Of a DNA stretch of 64,000 nucleotides, positions 32,299 to 39,797 are shown one piece after another. The notes beneath the pieces are model-generated. The model searched no databases, was not told the origin of the DNA, and saw nothing but the letters and a program-made list of their open reading frames with translations. Origin of the DNA: CALZFJ01 sp964459845 (GTDB lineage Bacteria > Bacteroidota > Bacteroidia > Bacteroidales > Muribaculaceae); the NCBI GenBank assembly GCA_964459845.1, contig CAYWOC010000007.1, positions 14,215 to 78,214 of the forward strand, read 5' to 3'. The translations under genes were made by a program, and so were the position numbers. Numbering within the stretch: the stretch's first letter is position 1; each line of letters begins with the position of its first letter.

Positions 32299-33390
32299 AT
32301 GGACGAATTTGATTTATTAATCTTCGGATTTTCATTTCTCATATTGGTGACCTTTATCATAATTCCAGTTTTGGTTGAAATAAAATACCTGTATATAGCA
32401 GAACGGTTCAACATAGTGTCGTCCGATGGTAAAGGAATTATAACAGGGGGAGGCATTGTCTTCCCCATTGTTTTTATTGCATTTACAATCATATTGTTGC
32501 TTTTTTTATACTTGTCTAAGTTCATTAAATTCGCTGACGGTATTGATGGAGCTAATGATACTGTAGGTTTTCATTTTCCATACTTCTTGATAGGATTCAT
32601 AATAATTGCCACCGTCAGCTTCATTGACGACATACGCCATTTGTCGCCACTTTTCAGGCTCGCAGTGCATTTTCTGTGTGCATGGCTGCTTGTCGAAGAC
32701 GTGGAGAATATAGAGTTTATCACAAGAACTGCAATATACTATCCTCTTTGGGCAAAAGTAGCTTCCATAATTATATGCGTGGCTGTAATCAATGCTTTTA
32801 ATTTTCTTGATGGGATAAAGGGCATGACATGCTGCTATGCTTTCGTAGCCTTTCTTTTTATAGGATTTACCGGCTATTTTTCATTGTTTTTTCTTTTTCC
32901 GATAATAGTGGTGGGATTCTATAACATCCGCACTCCTGAACGCTGTTATCTGGGTGATGTCGGTTCTGTAAGTTTAGGCTACATTTTCATGTGCACGCTG
33001 TTTGTGAGCAATATTCCAGACAGCTACACCGACTTTGGAGAATGTTTTTTAGCACACAAACCGATAGAAGTAATCCCCGATTTCACTCTTATTACCCACA
33101 TTGCTGTGTATCTTGCCGACTTTGGAATCACACTACTGCTGCGCATCTTCCGCCGGGAGAACATTCTTCAGCCTCACCGCAAGCACCTGTATCAGTTGCT
33201 TGCTTATAACTGCCACATAAGTCAGGTAAGAGTGGCTATAGGTTATGCGGCAGTTCAGCTCGTGATATCCTCAGTCTTCGTCATGATGCCCGATAATTAT
33301 CACGGCATTATAGCAATAGCCGCAGCAGTGCTACTTTCACTACTTTATTTCACCGTATATCGTCGAATAAACAAAATCTCATTAACATAG
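32299..33390 (+). CDS. Glycosyltransferase family 4 (WecA/MraY-like polyprenyl-P sugar-1-P transferase)
   Basis: Polytopic membrane enzyme of 363 residues that would load the first sugar phosphate onto undecaprenyl phosphate. Family motifs are visible: DDIRHL near 112 (paired aspartates), NAFNFLDGIKGM near 170, GDVGSVSLGYI near 218, and HRKHLYQLL near 293. It lies 17 nt after fcl. With a second initiating enzyme at 61584 (WbaP type, different fold) the genome has at least two ways to start a glycan chain. The sugar specificity is not determinable. Confidence 0.88.
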   Translation: MDEFDLLIFGFSFLILVTFIIIPVLVEIKYLYIAERFNIVSSDGKGIITGGGIVFPIVFIAFTIILLLFLYLSKFIKFADGIDGANDTVGFHFPYFLIGFIIIATVSFIDDIRHLSPLFRLAVHFLCAWLLVEDVENIEFITRTAIYYPLWAKVASIIICVAVINAFNFLDGIKGMTCCYAFVAFLFIGFTGYFSLFFLFPIIVVGFYNIRTPERCYLGDVGSVSLGYIFMCTLFVSNIPDSYTDFGECFLAHKPIEVIPDFTLITHIAVYLADFGITLLLRIFRRENILQPHRKHLYQLLAYNCHISQVRVAIGYAAVQLVISSVFVMMPDNYHGIIAIAAAVLLSLLYFTVYRRINKISLT

Positions 33391-33412
33391 AATTTATCAT
33401 TTTTTTACTACT

Positions 33413-34414
33413 ATGATGAAAAATAGAATTATAGCCGCCATTGCTCTACTGATTATGGCTGGAGCTTACATAAAAGGCTTTGCCGGCGACTACCGCAACG
33501 AAGTGAACACCAAGTGGCAGCGCACGGTGCTTGCCGCCGTGGATTCTTTCCCCGAGAAAGGCGGGTACTATACCGGCAGGAAAGTCACTGCCGATTTTCC
33601 GAAAAGTGCATGGAGAGGACTTAACGAGGCATTCCAGATGCAACCAAGCGACATGAAGCCTCACATTGCCGCCGAAAAGGCCGTGCCATCATTCTGCTCG
33701 CTTGCCACCTATGCCGCTCTGCTCAAAGCTCTGACGATGTGGGACACCGATTACAAAATCAGCCGCTTGGCTTGGTTCAACCTCAAGCCATATTGTGGCA
33801 TTGTCGATATTATGAATCCAAAGGGATATAACCAAGACGATGGAGAAGGCTGCTGGGGACGCGCCAATGCCAATGGACCGGGCATCGCCGTTCTTGTGAA
33901 TGAACTTAAAGCCGGATTCAGCTTCACCGGCTATCGCGGTGCAAAGAGCGAAAAAAACCGTGAAACGCCCAAAGAACAGTATCTGAGCGATGAAGAATGG
34001 CGTGCCGACGAAGTGTGGGATTATGCGCAAAAAGGCGACTTCATGAAAATATTTTGGAACCGCAACGAGACCGACGGCAGCGACAGCGGTGCCATAATTG
34101 GTGTCAATGGGAACAAAGGCGATGACCAAGAGCATGGACACAGCACCATCTTCATGGGCTACAACGATAAGGGTGAAGTGCTGTATTGGAGTTCCAACGG
34201 TCCTGGCAAAGACCCCAAAAACTTGGGATATGGAATAGGATGCTGCGACAAGACCAAGATTCAGCGCGTCGTCTTCACAAGAATCACCAAACCCGAGAAT
34301 TTCAACAACGCAAAGGCTATTGCCCCCAGCAAAATGAACAAATGGCTCGAAGCCATAGCCGGCAAGGCGCATGGCACCACAAAAGAGTTGTATAAGAATT
34401 GTGGAATAAAATAG
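33413..34414 (+). CDS. Secreted protein of unknown function with possible Cys/His catalytic pair
   Basis: 333 residues with a signal peptide (MMKNRIIAAIALLIMAGAYIKGFAG). I do not recognise a named family with certainty. The segment VPSFCSLATYAALL (C95 at the start of a helix) followed much later by QEHGHSTIFMGYN (H241/H243 at the start of a strand) and YWSSNGPG resembles the order of a papain-fold cysteine peptidase or amidase such as NlpC/P60 or CHAP proteins. It is the last gene of the polysaccharide unit, 22 nt after the glycosyltransferase. A cell-wall or glycan-linked amidase is a reasonable guess only. Confidence 0.65.
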   Translation: MMKNRIIAAIALLIMAGAYIKGFAGDYRNEVNTKWQRTVLAAVDSFPEKGGYYTGRKVTADFPKSAWRGLNEAFQMQPSDMKPHIAAEKAVPSFCSLATYAALLKALTMWDTDYKISRLAWFNLKPYCGIVDIMNPKGYNQDDGEGCWGRANANGPGIAVLVNELKAGFSFTGYRGAKSEKNRETPKEQYLSDEEWRADEVWDYAQKGDFMKIFWNRNETDGSDSGAIIGVNGNKGDDQEHGHSTIFMGYNDKGEVLYWSSNGPGKDPKNLGYGIGCCDKTKIQRVVFTRITKPENFNNAKAIAPSKMNKWLEAIAGKAHGTTKELYKNCGIK

Positions 34415-34428
34415 CAATTGTAAGCTGT

Positions 34429-34530
34429 ATGTGCGCATTTTCTCGCATAATGTGCATATTTTATCAAAAAAGTAATAAATCGTAAGAAAATCATAGATTT
34501 TTTGAAAAAATATTTGCATCTTACGATTTA
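34429..34530 (+). promoter_or_regulatory. Operator-like repeats overlapping the ilv promoter
   Basis: A perfect 12-bp inverted repeat, TAAATCGTAAGA at 34476-34487 and TCTTACGATTTA at 34519-34530, brackets the -33 box; its right arm lies in the spacer between -33 and -7. Inside it is a palindrome ATTTTTT-G-AAAAAAT (34497-34511). Upstream are two similar direct repeats, ATGTGCGCATTTT (34429) and ATGTGCATATTTT (34450), 21 bp apart. There is no T tract, so a terminator is unlikely; a binding site for a dimeric regulator is inferred. Confidence 0.45.
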
Positions 34531-34545
34531 ACGCTTTACCTTTGT
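34513..34545 (+). promoter_or_regulatory. Promoter of the ilv operon
   Basis: TTTG at 34513-34516, a 20-nt spacer, then TACCTTTGT at 34537-34545: a full Bacteroidetes -33/-7 match. Transcription would start near 34549, about 20 nt before the leader peptide ATG. Confidence 0.8.
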
Positions 34546-34567
34546 ACCAAAATAATACGAATATATT

Positions 34568-34657
34568 ATGACATTGAATTCTTCTATTATTATTTCTGTT
34601 AATCTGCTGGTCGTGACATTGCTGATTGTCGTGGTCGGGATTATTGAGATATGTTGA
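34568..34657 (+). CDS. Leader peptide of the ilv operon (attenuation)
   Basis: A 29-codon open frame beginning MTLNSSIIIS and ending VGIIEIC, with 18 of 29 codons for the three branched-chain amino acids: 7 Ile, 5 Leu, 6 Val, in runs III (codons 7-9), LLVV (13-16), LLIVVV (18-23) and II (25-26). It sits between a clear promoter and a terminator, directly upstream of ilvD, which is exactly the arrangement of classical ilv leader peptides in enterobacteria. Slow translation of these codons when branched-chain aminoacyl-tRNA is scarce would favour read-through. No Shine-Dalgarno is seen, as is normal here. Confidence 0.82.
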   Translation: MTLNSSIIISVNLLVVTLLIVVVGIIEIC

Positions 34658-34660
34658 TAC

Positions 34661-34764
34661 GGAGGATTCGCACAATAATATAAGCGAACAAATAAATTAA
34701 ATTTTCAGGATATTGAAACCTTTCCTCCACTCATTTGACAGAATGATGGCGGAAAGGTTTTTTT
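34661..34764 (+). terminator. Transcription attenuator: antiterminator segment and terminator of the ilv operon
   Basis: Terminator: AAACCTTTCCTCCA (34716-34729) pairs with TGGCGGAAAGGTTT (34747-34760) with one T/C mismatch, plus an inner stem TCATT/AATGA, followed by T at 34758-34764. Competing antiterminator: GGAGGA (34661-34666), three nt after the leader stop codon, pairs with TCCTCC (34723-34728) in the terminator's left arm. A ribosome at the stop codon would cover GGAGGA and let the terminator form. GAA-TCTTCT (34576-34585) can in turn pair with GGAGGATTC, a possible protector helix (two G-U pairs and one bulge). ilvD starts 29 nt further. Confidence 0.8.
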
Positions 34765-34792
34765 ATTGCAGACTATAAAGAAATACAACAAT

Positions 34793-36616
34793 ATGAGCAT
34801 TCCATTAAGAAGTGCCGTGACTATGGACGGCAGACGCATGGCTGGCGCAAGAGCCTTGTGGCGCGCCAACGGCATGAAACCCGACCAAATGGGCAAGCCG
34901 GTGATAGCAATAGTGAACTCTTTTACCCAATTCGTGCCGGGACACACTCATCTGCACGAAATCGGGCAATATGTGAAATCGGAAATCGAGAAACTCGGTT
35001 GCTATGCCGCTGAATTTAACACCATCGCTATCGACGACGGCATAGCTATGGGGCATGAGGGAATGCTGTATTCTCTGCCTTCTCGCGACCTTATTGCCGA
35101 CAGTGTGGAATATATGGTAAATGCGCATAGAGCCGACGCTATGGTGTGCATAAGCAACTGCGACAAGATTACTCCGGGAATGCTCATGGCTGCCATGCGA
35201 CTTAATATCCCTACCATATTTGTATCGGGCGGACCGATGGAAGCCGGACGGCTCGGAGACCGTGCCCTCGATCTGATTGATGTGATGATAGACTCTGCCG
35301 ACAGCAGCATCGACGACGACACTGTGAGCAAAATCGAAGAATTCGGCTGCCCAACTTGCGGCTCTTGTTCGGGAATGTTCACCGCCAATTCCATGAACTG
35401 CCTTAATGAGGCTATCGGCTTGGCACTGCCGGGCAACGGCACTGTTGTTGCCACTCATGTAAACCGCAAAGAGCTGTTCCGCCGTGCTGCCGCGCTTATT
35501 GTAAAAAACAGTTTCGCCTACTATAACGACGGTGATACAAGTGTTCTGCCCCGAAGCATCGCCACTCGACAAGCTATGCTGAACGCTATGACTCTCGACA
35601 TTGCCATGGGCGGAAGCACAAACACCGTGCTTCACCTTCTTGCTGTAGCAAATGAGGCTGGTGCCGACTTCTCAATGAAGGATATAGACGCTCTTTCCCG
35701 CAAGACTCCAGTACTTTGCAAAGTGTCGCCAAATTCTAAATATCACATTCAAGATGTTAACCGCGCCGGAGGTATTATGTCAATAATGGGAATCCTCGCT
35801 AAACAGGGACTTATCGACACTTCACTTAAACGTGTAGATGGAATGACGCTCGGCGAAGCCATCGAAAACTATGCGATTGAAGGTTCCAATTTCTCCGACG
35901 AGGCTCGTGAACTGTGGAGCAGCGCCGCTTGCGGAATACGCTCGGTGCGCTTAGGCTCTCAGAACTCGCATTTCGACTCGCTTGACTGCGACCGTGCCAA
36001 CGGCTGCATCCGCGACTTTGAACACGCTTATGTGAAAGACGGCGGTCTTGCCGTGCTTTACGGCAATATTGCGAAAGACGGGTGCGTTGTGAAAACAGCC
36101 GGTGTGGATGAAAGCATTTTCCACTTCAAGGGTAAAGCTAAAGTATTCGAATCGCAAGAAGATGCAGTGGATGGCATCCTCGGCGACAAGGTGCAAGCTG
36201 GCGATGTGGTGGTCATCACTTATGAAGGTCCGAAGGGCGGTCCGGGAATGCAGGAGATGCTATACCCTACTTCCTATATCAAGTCAAAGCACCTCGGCAA
36301 AGACTGCGCATTGATTACCGACGGCCGCTTCTCAGGAGGCACATCCGGCCTCTCAATCGGGCATATATCCCCCGAGGCTGCTCGTGGCGGAAACATCGGG
36401 CTTGTGGCAGATGGCGACGTGATTGAGATAAACATTCCTGAGCGAACAATCAACGTGCTTGTCGCAGACGAAGTGCTGGCAGCTCGCCGCACAGCCGAAG
36501 AAGCGAGAGGCAAAGCCGCATTCACACCGAAGAAGCGCAATAGAGTGGTGTCGAAAGCCCTTCAAGCCTATGCCTCGATGGTGACTTCTGCCGACAAAGG
36601 CGGCGTGAGGGAATAA
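34793..36616 (+). CDS. ilvD: Dihydroxy-acid dehydratase
   Basis: Iron-sulfur dehydratase of isoleucine/valine synthesis, converting 2,3-dihydroxy acids to 2-keto acids (607 residues). Cluster cysteines lie in CISNCDKITPGM (near 122) and CPTCGSCSGMFTANSMNC (near 192-205), the long E. coli-type arrangement. GGPGMQEML and TDGRFSGGTSGLSIGHISPEA are the C-terminal signatures. The ATG at 34793 is chosen over an in-frame TTG at 34766, which lies at the end of the attenuator T tract. First structural gene of the attenuated operon; ilvB follows after 47 nt. Confidence 0.97.
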   Translation: MSIPLRSAVTMDGRRMAGARALWRANGMKPDQMGKPVIAIVNSFTQFVPGHTHLHEIGQYVKSEIEKLGCYAAEFNTIAIDDGIAMGHEGMLYSLPSRDLIADSVEYMVNAHRADAMVCISNCDKITPGMLMAAMRLNIPTIFVSGGPMEAGRLGDRALDLIDVMIDSADSSIDDDTVSKIEEFGCPTCGSCSGMFTANSMNCLNEAIGLALPGNGTVVATHVNRKELFRRAAALIVKNSFAYYNDGDTSVLPRSIATRQAMLNAMTLDIAMGGSTNTVLHLLAVANEAGADFSMKDIDALSRKTPVLCKVSPNSKYHIQDVNRAGGIMSIMGILAKQGLIDTSLKRVDGMTLGEAIENYAIEGSNFSDEARELWSSAACGIRSVRLGSQNSHFDSLDCDRANGCIRDFEHAYVKDGGLAVLYGNIAKDGCVVKTAGVDESIFHFKGKAKVFESQEDAVDGILGDKVQAGDVVVITYEGPKGGPGMQEMLYPTSYIKSKHLGKDCALITDGRFSGGTSGLSIGHISPEAARGGNIGLVADGDVIEINIPERTINVLVADEVLAARRTAEEARGKAAFTPKKRNRVVSKALQAYASMVTSADKGGVRE

Positions 36617-36663
36617 AGGCATAAGAGAGAAAAATCCATTAAGTTTATATTATAAAGACATAT

Positions 36664-38373
36664 ATGAGCAATCTAATTTCAGGCGCCGAAGTGCTTATCA
36701 AGTCGTTGATGGCAGAAGGTGTCGATACTATATTCGGTTATCCGGGCGGAGCTATAATTCCGTTCTACGACGTGCTGTATGATTACGGCAAAGAGATACG
36801 CCATATACTGGTGCGCCACGAGCAGGGTGCCACACATGCCGCACAGGGCTATTCGCGCGTGTCGGGCCGCCCCGGAGTTGTCACTGTGACTTCCGGTCCG
36901 GCTGCCACCAATGTAATCACAGGCATAAGCGATGCCATGATGGACAGCACGCCGCTTATCGTCATTACCGGACAAGTGGCAAGTGCATCTCTCGGTTCTG
37001 ACGCTTTTCAGGAGACCGATGTCATAGGCATAACACAGCCCGTGACTAAATGGAGCTACCAGATACGCAAGGCAGAAGATATCGAGTGGGCTGTGTCGAG
37101 AGCGTTCTACATCGCCACAAGCGGCCGCCCCGGTCCTGTGGTACTCGATTTTGCAAAGAATGCCCAACTTGAGAAGATTGAGTGGAAAGAGTATAAAAAA
37201 TGTAATTACATACGCAGCTACATACCATCACCCGAAGTCAAGGCTTCCGACTTGGAAACGGCAGCAAAAATGATAAATGAAGCCGAACATCCGCTGCTCG
37301 TGGCCGGTCACGGAGTGGAACTTGCACAAGCCGAAAAGGAGCTTGCAGCCCTCGCTGAAAAAGCCGATATTCCAGTCACCAACACACTGCTCGGCAAATC
37401 GGTTATAGCATCTGCGCATCCGCTATACAAGGGAATGCTTGGTATGCACGGCAACATTGCCGCAAACATGGCTACCAAACGCTGCGACTTGATGATAGCA
37501 ATAGGTATGCGCTTCGACGACCGTGTGACGGGCGATGTTGATGACTTTGCAAAACAGTCAGAAATCATTCATATCGACATCGACTCTTCCGAGTTTGGCA
37601 AAATCATAAAACCCACTGCCACAATCCATGGCGATGCGAAGACGGTGCTTGAGCAGCTTTTGCCACTCGTCAGTGAAAAATGTCACGCCGAATGGATTGC
37701 AAGTTTTGATGCCGATGCCGACATAGAACGGGAAAAAGTCATCTGCCCGGAAGTGTTCCCATCTACAGGAGCAATGAAGATGGGAGAAGTGGCTTACAGA
37801 GTTTCAAAAGCGACAGGCGAAAAGGCTATCCTTGTGACCGATGTAGGACAGAACCAGATGCTCTCTTCCCGCTATTTCGGATTTTCCGAACCGCGCAGCA
37901 TAGTCACTTCTGGCGGACTTGGGACTATGGGCTTCGGGCTTCCAGCAGCCATCGGCGCAAAAATTGGCGCACCCGAACGCACTGTGTGCTTCTTCACTGG
38001 CGACGGTGGCTTGCAAATGACGGTTGAAGAGCTTGGTGTGATACTTGAATTCAATGTCCCTGTGAAGATTATTCTGCTCAACAACAATTTCTTGGGAATG
38101 GTGCGCCAGTGGCAGGAAATTTTCAACCATAGCCGCTATTCACAGACGCGGATGACAAACCCCGACTTCAAGAGACTTGCCGAGGCTTATGGCATAAAGG
38201 CTGAAGATGTGGAAAACCGTGAGCAGCTTGACGGAGCTATCGAGCGCATGCTCAATCATGATGGCGCATATCTGCTTAATGTGAACATCGAGCAGGATGG
38301 CATGGTATATCCCATGGTTCCCGCCGGCTCAAAACTCGATGACATCATCCTAAGCCGAACCGAACATTATTAA
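36664..38373 (+). CDS. ilvB: Acetolactate synthase large (catalytic) subunit
   Basis: ThDP-dependent enzyme condensing pyruvate with pyruvate or 2-ketobutyrate, the committed step to valine, leucine and isoleucine (569 residues). The catalytic glutamate is in VRHEQGATHAAQGYSR near 55; the ThDP/Mg motif GDGGLQMTVEELGVILEFNVPVKIILLNNN begins near 443. The FAD-binding middle domain is intact. It pairs with the small subunit encoded 46 nt downstream. Confidence 0.97.
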   Translation: MSNLISGAEVLIKSLMAEGVDTIFGYPGGAIIPFYDVLYDYGKEIRHILVRHEQGATHAAQGYSRVSGRPGVVTVTSGPAATNVITGISDAMMDSTPLIVITGQVASASLGSDAFQETDVIGITQPVTKWSYQIRKAEDIEWAVSRAFYIATSGRPGPVVLDFAKNAQLEKIEWKEYKKCNYIRSYIPSPEVKASDLETAAKMINEAEHPLLVAGHGVELAQAEKELAALAEKADIPVTNTLLGKSVIASAHPLYKGMLGMHGNIAANMATKRCDLMIAIGMRFDDRVTGDVDDFAKQSEIIHIDIDSSEFGKIIKPTATIHGDAKTVLEQLLPLVSEKCHAEWIASFDADADIEREKVICPEVFPSTGAMKMGEVAYRVSKATGEKAILVTDVGQNQMLSSRYFGFSEPRSIVTSGGLGTMGFGLPAAIGAKIGAPERTVCFFTGDGGLQMTVEELGVILEFNVPVKIILLNNNFLGMVRQWQEIFNHSRYSQTRMTNPDFKRLAEAYGIKAEDVENREQLDGAIERMLNHDGAYLLNVNIEQDGMVYPMVPAGSKLDDIILSRTEHY

Positions 38374-38419
38374 GTTTACGGATAAGCTCATTAAAGAATT
38401 TTTTTACTTAATCAGAAGA

Positions 38420-38989
38420 ATGGACGAGAACAAGACTTTATATACTATTGGGATTTTCACCGAGAACCGCGTGGGAATACTGAGCTTGATTTCCAATACT
38501 TTCACACGCAGAAAGCTGAACATCGAAACGCTGTCGGTGTCGCCATCGTCGATTGAGGGTGTACACAAGTTCACAATAACCACAAAGTGCAGTCACGACA
38601 CTATCGACAAGCTCGTGAAGCAGATAGAAAAGCGCATCGATGTGCTGAAGGCTTTCTACTACACTAACGACGAGATTGTGTATCAAGAAATAGCTCTCTA
38701 TAAAGTGCCTACGAGTGAATTGCTTGCCGAACCTAATCTTGAAAAGATTATCCGCAAGCACAACGCAAGGATACTGGAAATAACTCCCGATTACACAGTA
38801 CTTGAAAAATCGGGGCATTACGAAGAGACTCAATCACTGTTTGAGGAGCTGAAGCGGTTCGACATTCGCCAGTTTGTGCGCAGCGGACGCGTGGCTGTGA
38901 CTAAATCCACGTCGGAATATGTGACCGAATTTCTCGAACAACGCAACCAATGCAAAGAAGAACTTGAAGAAGAATGGAAACATCAATAA
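38420..38989 (+). CDS. ilvN: Acetolactate synthase regulatory (small) subunit
   Basis: 189-residue regulatory partner of IlvB that mediates valine feedback in known systems. An N-terminal ACT domain (YTIGIFTENRVGILSLISNTFTRRKLNIETLSVSPS, about 8-45) is followed by a C-terminal domain common to IlvH-type subunits (about 85-165). Its last 16 nt overlap the start of the thioesterase gene, so translation of the two is coupled. The symbol ilvH would be equally valid. Confidence 0.94.
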   Translation: MDENKTLYTIGIFTENRVGILSLISNTFTRRKLNIETLSVSPSSIEGVHKFTITTKCSHDTIDKLVKQIEKRIDVLKAFYYTNDEIVYQEIALYKVPTSELLAEPNLEKIIRKHNARILEITPDYTVLEKSGHYEETQSLFEELKRFDIRQFVRSGRVAVTKSTSEYVTEFLEQRNQCKEELEEEWKHQ

Positions 38990-39738
38990 AGGAATACTCC
39001 CACACATATTTCCTCACGCCGGGAGAATGCAACCCCGAGCAACGGCTGCCAATGCCGCTGCTGGTGTCGCGGCTCATAGAGGTGGCAACAGAACATGCCA
39101 ACTCGTGGGGCGTGGGATATGCCAAGCTGAAAGAGGACAACCAGACGTGGGTGCTGTCGCGAGTCACAGTGGAGATGGAGCGTTATCCTCGGGTGAATGA
39201 GGAATACACTTTCACCACTTGGATTGAAGACTACAACCGGCACTTCTCTCAGCGAAATTTTGAGATAAAGGACTGCAATGGCGCAACTATCGGTTATGCG
39301 CGCACGATTTGGGTGGTTCTCGACATAGAGAAGCGCACAAGCTGCGACATATCAAAATTAAGCTACATAAGCGAGAACATATCGGCGCATGAATGCCCTA
39401 TCGAGCCTCAAAGCCGACTTGCACCAGTGAGAGGTTTCAAAAGCGAGCCTTACACATTTAAGTACATCGACACCGACTCGAATAGGCATGTGAACAGCGT
39501 GCGCTATATAGAAATGCTGATGAACAACTGGTCGCTTGCTCACTACGACCATCACTATATCAGCCGCTTCGAGATTGCATACATGAAGGAGTGTCTATTT
39601 GGCATGACGGCCAATGTCAATATCGACGAAACCAATCCGCTCGATTGCAGAGCCGAAATCGAAGTGAACGGCACAAGCCACTGCCGAGCAAGAATCATCT
39701 TCAAGAAAAGAGACTACACGGCTGAATTTGAAAAATAA
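38974..39738 (+). CDS. Acyl-ACP thioesterase (FatA/FatB-like)
   Basis: Double hot-dog thioesterase of 254 residues that would release fatty acids from acyl carrier protein. The pattern WGVGYAKLKEDNQTWVLSR and YPRVNEEYTFTTWIEDYNRHFSQRNFEI matches the N-terminal half; DTDSNRHVNSVRYIEMLMNNW (with Asn and His of the catalytic set) marks the C-terminal half. Its ATG overlaps ilvN by 16 nt, so it is an integral part of the ilv operon. The link may be to branched-chain fatty acids made from ilv-pathway keto acids, which is inference. Confidence 0.9.
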   Translation: METSIKEYSHTYFLTPGECNPEQRLPMPLLVSRLIEVATEHANSWGVGYAKLKEDNQTWVLSRVTVEMERYPRVNEEYTFTTWIEDYNRHFSQRNFEIKDCNGATIGYARTIWVVLDIEKRTSCDISKLSYISENISAHECPIEPQSRLAPVRGFKSEPYTFKYIDTDSNRHVNSVRYIEMLMNNWSLAHYDHHYISRFEIAYMKECLFGMTANVNIDETNPLDCRAEIEVNGTSHCRARIIFKKRDYTAEFEK

Positions 39739-39797
39739 TATAACAAGAGACAAATAATAACAACAATAATTAATCCATATTTTAAACTACAGAGATT

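Noticed and set aside
33689..34675. Long open frame on the minus strand (about 328 codons) opposite the secreted Cys/His protein and ilv leader
   Set aside because: It runs antisense to a gene with a good signal peptide and family-like motifs, its translation has no recognisable domain, and it would cross the ilv promoter.
34805..35635. Minus-strand open frame of 276 codons opposite ilvD
   Set aside because: A shadow of the ilvD codon pattern; histidine- and serine-rich without domain features.
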